A stretch of DNA of 64,000 nt from Pectinatus brassicae (GCF_014201835.1 NZ_JACHFH010000007.1:1-64000); one strand, 5' to 3'. Counted from the first letter of the stretch, positions 37,838 through 47,855 are shown. Notes: a model not told the origin generated them from the letters alone. Program-made: numbers and translations.

Positions 37838-38070
37838 ATTCATTACCTCCTTAATAAGTAATAAAACTACGACTCTATTATAACACATTTTATAAATTTG
37901 TTTGCTAAATTTTTATATTCGGGTTAAAATAATATGTAAATTAGAGAGTGTATTAAGAGCATAATGCTAGTTGATTATAATAAATATTATTTATTATCTC
38001 TGAAAATACAGAAGATGTATAAATAAAATTATATAGGGAATTATACCCTTGATAGGAGAGAAAAAAACAA

Positions 38071-38415
38071 ATGATGGCATTGAATTTCCAGGCACCAAAA
38101 CATGAAAAATTATTAATGGGACGCAAAAAAAATTGTACAGTACGATTGGGTGATGTAAGTAAACAATATCCAGAGAGTTCATTGGTATGGGTTACTACTG
38201 GTGCTAAATTTGAACCAAAAAAGAAATTGTTTATTGCCTATTTAGATAAGGTACAGGTAAAAAGCATGATGGAACTTACCTCGGAAGATCTTGATCATCA
38301 AAATCCTGATATCAATACGCGTGAAGATTTAATAGCTGATTTTGAAAATATATATAAAAAAAGAATTACAATGGAAGATACTGTAACTGTTATTTATTTT
38401 TCCGAAGTATTATAA
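38071..38415 (+). CDS. ASCH-like domain protein
   Basis: A 114-residue basic protein. FQAPKHEKLLMGRKKNCTVRLGD near the start resembles the opening of ASCH-superfamily domains (a lysine-glycine-arginine-threonine pattern lining an RNA or modified-nucleoside cleft), and KLFIAYLDKVQVKSMMELT fits its beta barrel. Possible roles are RNA binding or amidohydrolysis of modified cytidines; neither is proven. GGAGAG precedes ATG 38071, with a second ATG directly after. It is monocistronic. Confidence 0.6.
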   Translation: MMALNFQAPKHEKLLMGRKKNCTVRLGDVSKQYPESSLVWVTTGAKFEPKKKLFIAYLDKVQVKSMMELTSEDLDHQNPDINTREDLIADFENIYKKRITMEDTVTVIYFSEVL

Positions 38416-38425
38416 TATAAAAAGT

Positions 38426-38467
38426 GAGGTCTTAAGCTATTTTAATAGCCTAAGACCTCATTTTTTG
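38426..38467. terminator. Bidirectional terminator
   Basis: GAGGTCTTA (38426-38434) pairs with TAAGACCTC (38451-38459) with an inner AGCTAT/ATAGCC stem, then a T-run. Confidence 0.8.
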
Positions 38468-38474
38468 TTTAAAA

Positions 38475-38741
38475 TTATTCTAAATCTTTTTTTATACGGT
38501 GATATTCTTCACTGGTTATTTCGCCTTTGGCATAGCGTTGTTTTAATATATCAATTGCATTATTTTGTTCGATTGAATTGTTGCGGATGCTGTTGCGAAA
38601 GACAGTTTTGTAAAACCAGATAATAGCCATAATTAGAAGAATGATAAAAGCCAAATGTGTAATCATGGAAAAACCGGCAAATATTCCCCAGGAACCATCA
38701 CCAGCAAAATGTCCGTAACCACCATAACCATATCCCATCAT
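38475..38741 (-). CDS. SHOCT-domain membrane protein
   Basis: An 88-residue protein. A Gly/Tyr-rich N-terminus (MMGYGYGGYGHF) is followed by one transmembrane helix (about 24-43). The C-terminus IDILKQRYAKGEITSEEYHRIKKDL is a SHOCT motif, a short helical-hairpin oligomerisation or tethering element. GGGGG lies 7 bases before ATG 38741. Function unknown. Confidence 0.85.
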   Translation of the reverse strand: MMGYGYGGYGHFAGDGSWGIFAGFSMITHLAFIILLIMAIIWFYKTVFRNSIRNNSIEQNNAIDILKQRYAKGEITSEEYHRIKKDLE

Positions 38742-38857
38742 AATAAAACCCCCTTTACAAGAAAATTATAATATAATAATATGACTTTTTTGTGAAGAAT
38801 TTATGATTTTTTAATGAATAGTACAAAGGTATGAATTATTGTTAATTTAATGATAGC

Positions 38858-38907
38858 ATAAAAAGAACGCATAGTAAATTATATTTGCTTAATTTACTAT
38901 GCGTTCT
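38858..38907 (-). terminator. Intrinsic terminator
   Basis: Perfect 17-bp arms AGAACGCATAGTAAATT (38864-38880) and 38891-38907; T-run on the minus strand. Ends rodA. Confidence 0.8.
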
Positions 38908-38908
38908 G

Positions 38909-40018
38909 CTAAAACATGAGCTTTTTTCTATTGTTATAAATATTTAGGAGTAAGCCCATTGATAGGATGTTGGTAATAAGGGCACTGACACCATAACTGA
39001 TAAATGGAAGCGGGATACCAGTTACAGGCATGATGCCGATAGTCATGCCGACATTTACAAGCAGATGAAAGGCCAGCATGGAATTGACACCGACTGCCAA
39101 AAGCATACCGAGATTATCACTGGCTTCACGGGCAATTCGTATACCGCGCCAAAGCAGAAATAGGAATAACAGAAGAATTATAGTGGCTCCAATAAAACCA
39201 AGTTCTTCACCAATTACAGCGAAAATAAAGTCAGTATGATTTTCGGGCAGAAAGTTAAGCTGGCTCTGCGTTCCTTGAAATAAGCCTTTGCCGAATAATA
39301 GACCGGAGCCAATGGCTATTTTTGATTGAATAATATGGTAGCCGGAGCCTAAGGGATCAATATCAGGATTGATAAAAACCATGATGCGCATTTTTTGGTA
39401 ATCTTTTAGAAAATGCCAAAAAATTGGCAGACAGGCTAAACCTGAACCAAAGATAATGCCGATTATCTTCATGTTGACACCGGCAGCAAATATCATACCG
39501 AAAAAGATGGACAGAAAAACCAAGGCTGTTCCCAAATCAGGCTGTGTTACAACAAGGAAAAAGGGGAAAATCAGATATAAAGCTACAGGTAGTAATTCCT
39601 TAAAGGTATTTAGTTTGCCGACACGGTTTTCTAGTAGAACTGCCAGCGAAATTATCATTATTATCTTAGAAAATTCAGATGGTTGAAAGCTTATAGGGCC
39701 AATTTGAATCCAGCGCTGGGCTCCTAGTGCTGAATGACCGGCAACATCAACAGCCAGCAACAATAAGGCATTAAAGATATATAATTTATTGCCTAATGGC
39801 TGTAGCATATGATAATCAAATTTCATCATTATAAATACGAGAAGCGCTCCAACTAAAGCAAAAATAGTCTGGCGCTGAACATACCAATAACGATCACTGC
39901 TGGGGGTATTTATGTGGGTTGCGCTGCCAATGATGACAATTCCAATTGTAACAAGTAGAATAATAGCAACTATGAGTGGAATGTCAATACGGCGAAAAAG
40001 CCTGCTGTTATTAAACAT
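38909..40018 (-). CDS. rodA: Rod-shape SEDS glycosyltransferase RodA
   Basis: A 369-residue, about 10-helix SEDS protein that polymerises lipid II for side-wall growth with a class B PBP. Signatures: RWIQIGPISFQPSEFSKI, TQPDLGTALVF, LGSGYHIIQSKIAIGSG, FLPENHTDFIFAVIGEELGF (catalytic Asp and conserved Glu) and TGIPLPFISYG. The short N-terminus and this set fit RodA better than FtsW. AGGAGGAT lies 12 bases before ATG 40018. No mre genes or PBP2 are adjacent. Confidence 0.92.
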   Translation of the reverse strand: MFNNSRLFRRIDIPLIVAIILLVTIGIVIIGSATHINTPSSDRYWYVQRQTIFALVGALLVFIMMKFDYHMLQPLGNKLYIFNALLLLAVDVAGHSALGAQRWIQIGPISFQPSEFSKIIMIISLAVLLENRVGKLNTFKELLPVALYLIFPFFLVVTQPDLGTALVFLSIFFGMIFAAGVNMKIIGIIFGSGLACLPIFWHFLKDYQKMRIMVFINPDIDPLGSGYHIIQSKIAIGSGLLFGKGLFQGTQSQLNFLPENHTDFIFAVIGEELGFIGATIILLLFLFLLWRGIRIAREASDNLGMLLAVGVNSMLAFHLLVNVGMTIGIMPVTGIPLPFISYGVSALITNILSMGLLLNIYNNRKKLMF

Positions 40019-40066
40019 TTTTATATAAAGATCCTCCTAGATGGCATGAATGTAATAATCTATATT

Positions 40067-40115
40067 CTAAGATAAAAGCAGTGGAAAGTAAATATTTCCA
40101 CTGCTTTTATCTTAG
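40067..40115 (-). terminator. Terminator after yfcE
   Basis: Perfect 21-bp arms (40067-40087 with 40095-40115), 7-base loop. Directly follows the yfcE stop on the minus strand. Confidence 0.8.
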
Positions 40116-40119
40116 AAAA

Positions 40120-40677
40120 TTATCTATCAAGTGACATGATAACTTCATCGGTATCAATGTCAATAATTTCAATTTTTTTATCAGTGAGAACAGCTGCTGT
40201 CTGTTTTCCATCAGACCGTTTACTTAATGCTGGTGAGCCGGGATTTAAAAATATCGTATCACCACGTTTTTCAAGAACATTTATATGGACATGACCGCTG
40301 ATGAATAAATCAGCTTTTAAGTGATTGGCCATATTATCTTTTTCCTTATCACTCATGACATAATGACCATGGGTCGTGACTATTTTAAATCCGTCAATGA
40401 CTACATAAGTATAGGGCGATTGAATAGGAGTGTTTAGAACAAGTGTATCAACTTCACTGTCACAATTGCCTTTAGCAACAACAACAGGAATGGGCAGATT
40501 ATTAATTTTTTCGGCAAGCTTAGCCGGATTATAATCAGCAAGCATGGGATTTCTTGGACCATGGTATAAAACATCACCAGCATGGATTATCATATCAGCA
40601 TCTTGAAATAATTTTTCATAGGCGAGCGTAAATCTGTCTACACAGCCATGAGTATCGCTTATTATACCGACTTTCAT
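40120..40677 (-). CDS. yfcE: YfcE-type metallophosphodiesterase
   Basis: A 185-residue calcineurin-like phosphoesterase. Metal-ligand motifs in order: SDTHG (residues 7-11), HAGDVLYHG, AKGNCD, THGH and SGHVHI, matching YfcE of E. coli (184 residues). The enzyme hydrolyses phosphodiesters in vitro; its natural substrate is not established. Monocistronic. Confidence 0.9.
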   Translation of the reverse strand: MKVGIISDTHGCVDRFTLAYEKLFQDADMIIHAGDVLYHGPRNPMLADYNPAKLAEKINNLPIPVVVAKGNCDSEVDTLVLNTPIQSPYTYVVIDGFKIVTTHGHYVMSDKEKDNMANHLKADLFISGHVHINVLEKRGDTIFLNPGSPALSKRSDGKQTAAVLTDKKIEIIDIDTDEVIMSLDR

Positions 40678-40786
40678 AAAAGTATCATCCCTTCAAATAT
40701 ATTATAAGTAGATTTTCATTATTTTTATTAAAATACTATAGTAGTAACTATACCATGAAAAATTTTAAAAATAAAGCGTTACTGAT

Positions 40787-40829
40787 AATACAAAAAGACT
40801 ATCCAGCTAGAATCAGTTGGATAGTCTTT
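40787..40829 (-). terminator. Terminator of rib operon
   Basis: AAAGACTATCCA (40794-40805) pairs with TGGATAGTCTTT (40818-40829); T-rich on the minus strand. Confidence 0.75.
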
Positions 40830-40841
40830 GAGGGATATAAA

Positions 40842-41306
40842 TTATAGTTTTCTTAGTAAATCAGCCATTTCAATAGCGCTCATAGCTGCATCAGATCCTT
40901 TATTACCAGCCTTAGTACCAGCACGTTCTACAGCCTGTTCAATATTTTCGGTGGTTACTACGCCGAAAATTGTAGGAACGCCTGTGGAAAGGCCAACTGC
41001 AGCGACACCTTTTGATACTTCACTGCAGACATAATCATAATGAGTTGTCGATCCACGAATAACAGCACCTAGACAGATAACAGCATCAAAGTTATTGCTT
41101 TGGGCCATTTTTTTGGCAACCATAGGTATTTCAAAAGCACCTGGAACCCAAGCTACAGTTACATCATCTTCTGCAGTGTCATGACGTTTTAATGTATCAA
41201 GAGCACCAGATAATAATTTATTGGTAATAAATTCATTGAAACGGGCTACGACTATGCCAAATTTTAGACCTTTTGCGGATAAATGACCTTCAATAATTTT
41301 TGCCAT
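40842..41306 (-). CDS. ribH: Lumazine synthase
   Basis: A 154-residue 6,7-dimethyl-8-ribityllumazine synthase, condensing the ribityl-uracil intermediate with dihydroxybutanone phosphate. [54 protein letters not shown] and [27 protein letters not shown] are all diagnostic, including the catalytic His in THYDY. Last gene of the operon, with GGGAGG 9 bases upstream. Confidence 0.97.
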   Translation of the reverse strand: MAKIIEGHLSAKGLKFGIVVARFNEFITNKLLSGALDTLKRHDTAEDDVTVAWVPGAFEIPMVAKKMAQSNNFDAVICLGAVIRGSTTHYDYVCSEVSKGVAAVGLSTGVPTIFGVVTTENIEQAVERAGTKAGNKGSDAAMSAIEMADLLRKL

Positions 41307-41373
41307 GGAATAAAGCCTCCCAAATATTGTTTTAATAATATATTTTAATTATTTTAAATAAAGTAATAGCGGA

Positions 41374-42579
41374 TTAAGCGTCTTTTAATAAATGACCCAT
41401 TTTTTCTTTTTTTGTTTCTAAATATTTAGCATCAAAATCGTTAGCAGGAATTTCAATAGCAACTCTTTCGGTTATTTTTACGCCGTATTCTTCTAAAGCA
41501 GCTTTTTTAGCAGGATTATTAGTCATTAGTCGGATGCTTTTTAGGCCAAGCTCAGATAATATCTGTGAAGCGGAGCCATATTCACGCATATCAGCGTCAA
41601 AACCAAGCATAAGATTTGCTTCTACAGTATCTTTGCCAGTATCCTGCAGGGCATAAGCACGGATTTTATTATTAAGACCAATGCCGCGGCCTTCCTGTCG
41701 CATATAAAGAACAACACCTTCACCTTCAGCTTCGATACGACGAAGAGCTGTAGCCAGCTGGTCGCCACAGTCACAGCGCATAGAACCTAGGACATCACCA
41801 GTAAGACATTCGGAATGAACGCGAGTCAAAACATTTTCTTTGCCTTTGATATCACCTTTAATAATTGCAAGGTGGCATTTACCATCAATAGCACTTTCAA
41901 AAGAAGCAACAGTAAAGGTACCATATTTGCTTGGGAATTTTGCCTGAGCTGTTTTAGTAACGAGTAATTCAGTGCGTTTGCGATATTCAATTAATGAAGC
42001 TACTGTTATAAATGAAAGATCATGTTCTTGGGCAAATTGATATAATTCTGGTGTACGGGCCATATGACCGTCAGCACTCATTATTTCACAGCAAAGACCA
42101 GCAGGTTTAAAACCGGCTAATTTGGCTAAATCAACAGTGGCTTCGGTGTGACCAGTACGTTTTAAAACACCGCCTTCAACAGCGCGTAATGGGAAAATAT
42201 GACCGGGACGGCGTAAATCGGATGGTTTTATATCAGGCTCAATCATTTTTTGTACGGTCAAAGCGCGTTCAAAAGCTGAAATACCAGTAGTAGTATCAAC
42301 ATGATCAACAGAAACAGTAAATGCAGTTTCATGGTTATCAGTATTATTGGCAACCATAGGATTTAATTCCATTTTATCGATAAGTTCACCATCCATTGGC
42401 ATGCAGATAAGACCTTTAGCATGAATGGCCATGAAATTTATTATTTCCGGAGTTACTTTATCAGCTGGGGCGATGAGGTCACCTTCATTTTCACGGTCTT
42501 CATCATCAACGACAAGAACCATTTTGCCATTTTTAAAATCTTCGATAGCTTTTTCTACAGAATCAAATTTTATATCCAT
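41374..42579 (-). CDS. ribBA: Bifunctional RibBA
   Basis: A 401-residue fusion. Residues 1-200 are dihydroxybutanone-phosphate synthase ([39 protein letters not shown]). Residues 205-401 are GTP cyclohydrolase II, with zinc cysteines in [17 protein letters not shown], catalytic [10 protein letters not shown] and LTNNP. It thus feeds both branches of riboflavin synthesis. ATG 42579 is used because AAGAGGA lies upstream; the longer frame to 42612 overlaps the ribE end. Confidence 0.97.
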   Translation of the reverse strand: MDIKFDSVEKAIEDFKNGKMVLVVDDEDRENEGDLIAPADKVTPEIINFMAIHAKGLICMPMDGELIDKMELNPMVANNTDNHETAFTVSVDHVDTTTGISAFERALTVQKMIEPDIKPSDLRRPGHIFPLRAVEGGVLKRTGHTEATVDLAKLAGFKPAGLCCEIMSADGHMARTPELYQFAQEHDLSFITVASLIEYRKRTELLVTKTAQAKFPSKYGTFTVASFESAIDGKCHLAIIKGDIKGKENVLTRVHSECLTGDVLGSMRCDCGDQLATALRRIEAEGEGVVLYMRQEGRGIGLNNKIRAYALQDTGKDTVEANLMLGFDADMREYGSASQILSELGLKSIRLMTNNPAKKAALEEYGVKITERVAIEIPANDFDAKYLETKKEKMGHLLKDA

Positions 42580-42601
42580 TATAAGTCCTCTTTTCTTTTT
42601 A

Positions 42602-43249
42602 TTAAAATCCATTTTGCTGAAAAAATGCTGCAGTTAATGGTGAAGTTTTTGTTTCTTTGTCATTTCCAGCAAGTAATTTTTCTACATATTTTCCTAAAAT
42701 ATCAGTTTCAATATTAACCAGTGAGCTTGGTCCTTTACTGCCAATAGTTGTTATGGATGCAGTATGAGGGATAAGCGATACAGAAAATTTATTATCATCA
42801 ACGTCAACAACAGTAAGGCTGATACCATCAATTGTTACTGAACCTTTTTTTACAATATAGCGCAATATACTTTTGTCGGCATTGATAGATACAATAATAG
42901 CATTATCTTCCGGTGTTTTTTTGAGAATTTTACCAGTGCCGTCAATATGGCCGCTGACAATATGACCGCCCAAACGGGAGGTTAATTTCAAAGCACGCTC
43001 TAAGTTTACCGGACTGCCTGTTTTTAATTCACTAAGAGAGGTTTTACGTACCGATTCGGGCATAACATCAGCGGTGAAGCTATTATTTGTATAGTGGGTG
43101 ACAGTAAGGCAGGTACCGTTTACAGCTATGCTGTCGCCAAGATTAACATCCTGTAATACAGTGCTGGCAGAGATGGTAAGCTTGACTGATGCTGTGCCAA
43201 AATCCAGTTTTTTGATATGACCGACTTCTTCAATGATTCCAGTAAACAT
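42602..43249 (-). CDS. ribE: Riboflavin synthase alpha
   Basis: A 215-residue riboflavin synthase. [12 protein letters not shown] opens the first of two homologous lumazine-binding barrels (1-96 and 97-190). [15 protein letters not shown] and its repeat [11 protein letters not shown] are diagnostic, and [11 protein letters not shown] lies at the domain junction. It dismutates two lumazines into riboflavin. GAGGTG precedes the start. Second gene of the rib operon, 16 bases after ribD. Confidence 0.95.
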   Translation of the reverse strand: MFTGIIEEVGHIKKLDFGTASVKLTISASTVLQDVNLGDSIAVNGTCLTVTHYTNNSFTADVMPESVRKTSLSELKTGSPVNLERALKLTSRLGGHIVSGHIDGTGKILKKTPEDNAIIVSINADKSILRYIVKKGSVTIDGISLTVVDVDDNKFSVSLIPHTASITTIGSKGPSSLVNIETDILGKYVEKLLAGNDKETKTSPLTAAFFQQNGF

Positions 43250-43265
43250 TTTGTCACCTCATTAA

Positions 43266-44363
43266 TTATTTAAGATAGCCTTTAATTAGAATATCGCTGC
43301 CTTCTAAAATTTCTACTGATGGTTCAGATAATAAGGCTGCATTACTTAGGTCGGCAATACCTATGCCTTCAACAGCAGACTTTGCCGTCTTGCCGCCGAT
43401 TAGCTTAGGCGCAATAAAGAAGTAAGCCTTGTCGGCTAACTTTTGGCAGATAAGGCTGCCAAGAAGAGTGGCACCACCTTCTACAAGAATGCTGCAAATA
43501 TCTTTTTGTCCCAGTATATGTAAAAGTTCTTTTAGATTAACCTGATTATTTTCGTCAGCAGCGGTTTGAATGATTTCAATGCCCTTATTTTTTAAGGCGG
43601 TTATTTTTTCACTCGCAGCTTTTTCAGTAACAGCAACGATGACGGGAGCGGCATTATCATTTAAAATTTTGGCAGTTAGTGGGACTTTTCCGGTACTATC
43701 GACAATAATACGGATAGGATTTTTACCGCCATTTGGCAAGCGTGTAGTTAATGAAGGATCATCACTAATTATTGTGTTTATGCCCACCATAATAGCATCA
43801 TTGATATCGCGTAGTTTATGACCGTATTGACGGGAATGTTCATTAGTTATCCACTGTGACTGTCCGGAAACAGTCGATATTTTACCATCAAGGGTCATAG
43901 CACTTTTGATGGTAATAAATGGTGATTTTGTTTCAATCCATTTAAAGAAAACATCATTTAATTTCCGTGCTTCATTTTCTAAAACGCCCGTAATGACTTC
44001 GATACCGGCATCACGCATTTTTTTTATGCCGCGGCCGGCTACTTTGGGATTAGTATCGGTCATAGCAACAACTACTCGTTTAAGACCAGCTTTTATTATA
44101 GCATCGCAGCAGGGCGGTGTGCGCCCATAGTGTGAGCAGGGTTCAAGACTGACATAAATATCAGCACCCTTGGCCAGTTCACCAGCGGCTCGTAGTGCAT
44201 GTACTTCAGCATGTTCTGTACCGGCTTTTCTATGCCAGCCGCAGCCAACAATGCGGTTATTTTTTACGATTACAGCTCCAACCATAGGATTAGGGCTGGT
44301 GCGCCCAATGGCATTTTTAGCAAGGTCAATAGCCATTTGCATATATTTTTCATCGCGATTCAT
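43266..44363 (-). CDS. ribD: Bifunctional deaminase-reductase RibD
   Basis: A 365-residue fusion. Residues 1-145 are the zinc deaminase (GRTSPNPMVGAVIV, GTEHAEVHAL, EPCSHYGRTPPCCDAI giving His/Cys/Cys ligands). Residues 146-365 are the NADPH reductase (KSAMTLDGKIST, DDPSLTTRLPNG, ILVEGGATL). First gene of the operon, preceded by an FMN riboswitch and a terminator, so expression should fall when FMN is plentiful. Confidence 0.96.
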   Translation of the reverse strand: MNRDEKYMQMAIDLAKNAIGRTSPNPMVGAVIVKNNRIVGCGWHRKAGTEHAEVHALRAAGELAKGADIYVSLEPCSHYGRTPPCCDAIIKAGLKRVVVAMTDTNPKVAGRGIKKMRDAGIEVITGVLENEARKLNDVFFKWIETKSPFITIKSAMTLDGKISTVSGQSQWITNEHSRQYGHKLRDINDAIMVGINTIISDDPSLTTRLPNGGKNPIRIIVDSTGKVPLTAKILNDNAAPVIVAVTEKAASEKITALKNKGIEIIQTAADENNQVNLKELLHILGQKDICSILVEGGATLLGSLICQKLADKAYFFIAPKLIGGKTAKSAVEGIGIADLSNAALLSEPSVEILEGSDILIKGYLK

Positions 44364-44403
44364 AAATAAGACCTCCGAAGAAAAAGATTAAGGACAAAAC
44401 AAA

Positions 44404-44437
44404 AAAGCTGTTAAATGCAATTGCATTTAACAGCTTT
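44404..44437 (-). terminator. Riboswitch-controlled terminator
   Basis: A 34-base perfect palindrome (17-bp arms centred at AATT), followed on the minus strand by TTTTTTGTTTTG. It lies between the FMN aptamer and ribD and should be the expression platform. Confidence 0.85.
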
Positions 44438-44514
44438 GGGAAGCGAATAACACTCATTTTTATATGGAACGGACTTGTATTGTCTTATTATAATTACAAA
44501 AATAAAACGCCACA

Positions 44515-44625
44515 ATCTTTTTCCATCCAGACTATAACTGTCGGCTTCGGAATTACACCGAATCTGCCAAAAAGGCTCGCGGGCTTTACCGCCGGTAGGG
44601 AATCACACCCTGCCCCAAAGACTGC
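44515..44625 (-). promoter_or_regulatory. FMN riboswitch (RFN element)
   Basis: On the minus strand the conserved RFN pieces appear in order: GGGGCAGGGTG, ATTCCCTACCGGCGGTAAA, GCCCGCGAGC, a variable stem, ATTCCGAAGCCGACAG and TAGTCTGGATGGAAAAAGAT. It controls ribD-ribE-ribBA-ribH, most likely by transcription termination. Confidence 0.95.
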
Positions 44626-44744
44626 TAATCAATCACTTTCTTTAATTATACAATATTATAAAAAAAAATCAAGACCAAATTTATTAGTAAAAAGATAATG
44701 ATTTATTATATAATATATTTGCGTCTATATTGTATTAATTATAA

Positions 44745-44773
44745 TTGACAAATATATATATAATAATTATACT
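44745..44773 (+). promoter_or_regulatory. Promoter of ribose operon
   Basis: TTGACA (44745-44750), 17-base spacer, TATACT (44768-44773). About 250 bases upstream of rbsK, giving a long leader. Confidence 0.7.
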
Positions 44774-44810
44774 ATATATGTTTTTGTGAACAAATTATAA
44801 ATTAATATAA

Positions 44811-44822
44811 TAAAACGTTTTA
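44811..44822. promoter_or_regulatory. LacI-type operator, upstream copy
   Basis: TAAAACGTTTTA with near-matching flanks (ATAA before, CTATT after). It has the same core as the stronger copy 170 bases downstream and lies about 30 bases past the likely start of transcription. Confidence 0.6.
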
Positions 44823-44982
44823 CTATTTTTATTGATATTTAAGATACTGATAAAAAATTCTTAATAGTTTATAAATTTTAAAATAACAGTAAATGTATGA
44901 TAATTAATTAAAGATTATCTAGTTGTATGACTTTTAATGATTATGATATTTTAAATTGGAAAATAGATTAAAAATATGTTTT

Positions 44983-45002
44983 TTAGTAAAACGTTTTACT
45001 AA
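44983..45002. promoter_or_regulatory. LacI-type operator, perfect copy
   Basis: The 20-bp perfect palindrome TTAGTAAAACGTTTTACTAA, with the central CG of LacI/RbsR operators, 20 bases before the rbsK start. The convergent LacI-family gene of this locus is the likely ligand. Confidence 0.75.
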
Positions 45003-45021
45003 GAAGAAAGCGGTGTTTATT

Positions 45022-45948
45022 ATGGCAAATAAAATTGTTATCATGGGCAGTTTAAATTTAGATACGATTATAAAGATTAATCGTATGCCGGTTCCCGGTG
45101 AAACCTTATCAACAGATTACAAAGCTAATTCACCAGGCGGAAAAGGAGCAAATCAAGCAGTAGCAGCAGCGCGAGCTGGTTCTCAAACAAGTTTTATTGG
45201 TAAGATTGGCAAAGACCAAAGCGGTGACTATATGCTTAATTGCCTTAAACAAGAAAATATTGATACTGCAGCTGTAGTATATGATGACAATGTTGGAACA
45301 GGTGCAGCGGAAATTTTCCTTTATCCTGATGGACAAAATAGTATTCTTGTTTATGGTGGTTCCAATCAAACATTATCAGTGGATGAAGTAGATGCCAATG
45401 CAGAAAAAATTGCTGCTGCTGATTTTCTAATAGCTCAGTTTGAAATTCCGCAGGAAGCAATACTTGCTGGGTTTAAGATTGCCAAACAGAATAATGTAAA
45501 AACTGTACTTAATCCGGCACCCGCACAGAATATTAATCCAGAAATTATAAAATTGACCGATATATTAATTCCTAATGAAACAGAAAGCGAAACTCTTACT
45601 GGGATAAAAATTACGGATATAGATTCAATGTCTCAGACTAGAAAAGCTTTTGCTAAAATGGGTGTTGATAATATTATTGTCACAGTGGGCAGTCGTGGTG
45701 CTTATTATGCGACGAAGAATGCAGATGGATTTCAGGCAGCAAATAAGGTGCAGGCAGTTGATACGACCGCAGCCGGTGATACATTTATCGGAGCGTTGAC
45801 TGCTAAATTAGACAAGAGTTTCAATAATTTAGCAGAAGCGATAAGTTTTGCTCAAAAAGCCAGTGCCATTACAGTGCAGAGAGTCGGTGCCCAACCATCT
45901 ATTCCTACACTCAAGGAAATTACTGATTATATAGCACAAAGCAAATAG
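45022..45948 (+). CDS. rbsK: Ribokinase
   Basis: A 308-residue PfkB-family sugar kinase making ribose 5-phosphate from ribose and ATP. GSLNLDTIIKINRMPVPGET, NSPGGKGANQAVAAARAG (signature 1), IPNETESETLTG, TVGSRGAYY and VDTTAAGDTFIGAL (signature 2, catalytic Asp) are all present. ATG 45022 follows GAAAGCGGTG; the longer frame from 44956 would read through the operator. Pairing with rbsD and a LacI regulator supports ribose as the substrate. Confidence 0.93.
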   Translation: MANKIVIMGSLNLDTIIKINRMPVPGETLSTDYKANSPGGKGANQAVAAARAGSQTSFIGKIGKDQSGDYMLNCLKQENIDTAAVVYDDNVGTGAAEIFLYPDGQNSILVYGGSNQTLSVDEVDANAEKIAAADFLIAQFEIPQEAILAGFKIAKQNNVKTVLNPAPAQNINPEIIKLTDILIPNETESETLTGIKITDIDSMSQTRKAFAKMGVDNIIVTVGSRGAYYATKNADGFQAANKVQAVDTTAAGDTFIGALTAKLDKSFNNLAEAISFAQKASAITVQRVGAQPSIPTLKEITDYIAQSK

Positions 45949-45993
45949 AATTTTATTATTAAAATATAAGTTGATTTAATTGGAGGAATAAAT

Positions 45994-46389
45994 GTGAAAA
46001 AGACAGGTGTAATCAATTCAGAATTAGCAGCAGTCATTGCTGGAATGGGTCATATGGACTGGTTATCTGTAGGTGATGCTGGTATGCCGGTACCAATGGG
46101 AGTAAAAAAGATAGATTTGGCTTTAGCACAGCAGCTGCCAAGCTTTATTGATGTATTAAAAAACATATTAACAGAGCTTAAAGTGCAAAAAATATATTTG
46201 GCGGAAGAAATAAAGACAGAAAACAAAGAACAGCTGGCAGCGGTAAAAGCATTGATGCCTGATGTAGAAGTTGTGTTTGTACCACATACACAGTTAAAGA
46301 AAGATTTAGCAAAAACACATGCTTTTGTTCGCACCGGTGAAATGACGCCATTTGCTAATGTGATTTTAGAATCAGGTGTAACTTTTTAA
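45994..46389 (+). CDS. rbsD: D-ribose pyranase
   Basis: A 131-residue RbsD, which converts beta-ribopyranose to the furanose form used by ribokinase. The N-terminus [22 protein letters not shown] has the catalytic His, and the C-terminus reads [21 protein letters not shown], both diagnostic. Start GTG 45994, with TTGGAGGAA upstream. Middle gene of the ribose operon. Confidence 0.96.
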   Translation: MKKTGVINSELAAVIAGMGHMDWLSVGDAGMPVPMGVKKIDLALAQQLPSFIDVLKNILTELKVQKIYLAEEIKTENKEQLAAVKALMPDVEVVFVPHTQLKKDLAKTHAFVRTGEMTPFANVILESGVTF

Positions 46390-46523
46390 AAATGTTAAAA
46401 AATGGCTGCTGTATGAAAGCTTATTTTAAAATAGTGTATATATATTGATACAATTTTTTATTAATGTGCGGCAGCCATATTATATATATTCATAAGTAAA
46501 ATATTTAATATGGGAGAGTAATA

Positions 46524-47843
46524 ATGAATTTTTTTTCCAAACGTAATTGGGTACAGCTTTCTGATGGTTATTTGGACAGAACCCCGATATTCCAATTTAT
46601 TTTAGTATCGCTGATTTTTCCTTTATGGGGAGCTGCGGCCAGTTTAAATGATATTTTAATTACGCAGTTTAAGACAGTATTTATGCTAAATGATGCAGCA
46701 ACAGCTTTTGTGCAGAGTGCTTTTTATGGCGGCTATTTTTTAATAGCAATTCCGGCATCGCTGGTCATAAAAAAGAGCAGCTATAAATTTGCTATCATGT
46801 TAGGTCTTATATTTTATATTGTTGGCTGCAGCCTGTTTTTCCCTGCGTCCCAGATAGCGACATACAGTATGTTCCTGGTAGCAATTTTTGCTATTGCTGT
46901 AGGACTTAGTTTTTTGGAAACTTCTTGTGATACATATAGTTCGATGCTTGGACCAAAAAAATCAGCTAATATTCGTTTAAATATTTCCCAAACGTTAGTG
47001 CCGCTTGGTGATATTGCCGGGATTGTACTTGGTAAATTTCTTATCTTTGGTTCCGTAGGTAATTTGGCTGCCGAAATGAGTAATTTGCATGGGGCTGAAC
47101 GCATTGCTTATGGTGAACAAATGCTGCAGCTTACTTTACAGCCTTATAAATACATATTAGTTATTTTATTAGTTATTTTAATTATTTTAGCATTGACACC
47201 AATGCCTGCTTCTAAAGCAATTAATAAGGATAATCAAGAAAAAAGACCAAGTCTTAAAGAAACACTGCAGTATTTAATGAAAAATGCTCGCTTTAAAAAA
47301 GGTGTTATGGCTCAATTCTTTTATGTAGGAATGCAGACAGCGGTATGGTCGTTTACAATCCGTTTGGCATTAAATCTCAATAACTCAATAAGTGACAGCG
47401 ATGCCGCCACTTTCATGATATATAGCTATATTGCATGGTTTATCGGCAAATTATTTGCCAATTATTTTATGCATAAATTCTCGGTAACAAAGGTATTGAC
47501 GATTTATTCGGCATTAGGAACAATAACATTGTTGCTTACGGCTACTATTCCTAATATGACAGCAGTGTATATGGCTATACTTACCAGTTTCTTCTTTGGG
47601 CCGGAATGGCCTACTATTTATGCCCATACCCTCGATACTGTTGCTGATAAAAAGTATACAGAAACAGCCGGTGCTTTTATTGTTATGGCGATTGTCGGCG
47701 GTGCCTTTATTCCGGCAATTCAAGGGTTTGTTTCTGATTTAAGCGGCTCAATGCAGATTTCTTTCTTAGTACCAATGATTTGTTATATTATAGTAACATC
47801 ATATTTCTATTTTGAACATAAATATGAATTAAAAAATAACTAA
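46524..47843 (+). CDS. FucP-family sugar:proton symporter (likely ribose)
   Basis: A 439-residue, 12-helix MFS permease of the fucose-permease family: FPLWGAAASLNDILITQFK, QSAFYGGYFLIAIPASLVIKK and GLSFLETSCDTYSSMLG (the family's E-T-x-x-[DN] motif), and FGPEWPTIYAHTLD near the end. In this locus it replaces an RbsABC transporter, so ribose is the likely substrate although the family is named for fucose. It follows rbsD by 134 bases in which ATGGCTGC (46402) and GCAGCCAT (46471) are inverted. Confidence 0.85.
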   Translation: MNFFSKRNWVQLSDGYLDRTPIFQFILVSLIFPLWGAAASLNDILITQFKTVFMLNDAATAFVQSAFYGGYFLIAIPASLVIKKSSYKFAIMLGLIFYIVGCSLFFPASQIATYSMFLVAIFAIAVGLSFLETSCDTYSSMLGPKKSANIRLNISQTLVPLGDIAGIVLGKFLIFGSVGNLAAEMSNLHGAERIAYGEQMLQLTLQPYKYILVILLVILIILALTPMPASKAINKDNQEKRPSLKETLQYLMKNARFKKGVMAQFFYVGMQTAVWSFTIRLALNLNNSISDSDAATFMIYSYIAWFIGKLFANYFMHKFSVTKVLTIYSALGTITLLLTATIPNMTAVYMAILTSFFFGPEWPTIYAHTLDTVADKKYTETAGAFIVMAIVGGAFIPAIQGFVSDLSGSMQISFLVPMICYIIVTSYFYFEHKYELKNN

Positions 47844-47855
47844 TATAAATTAAAG

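Noticed and set aside
46402-46478. ATGGCTGC / GCAGCCAT inverted pair between rbsD and the permease
   Set aside because: Arms are only 8 bp with a loop of about 60 bases, so no confident terminator or operator call.
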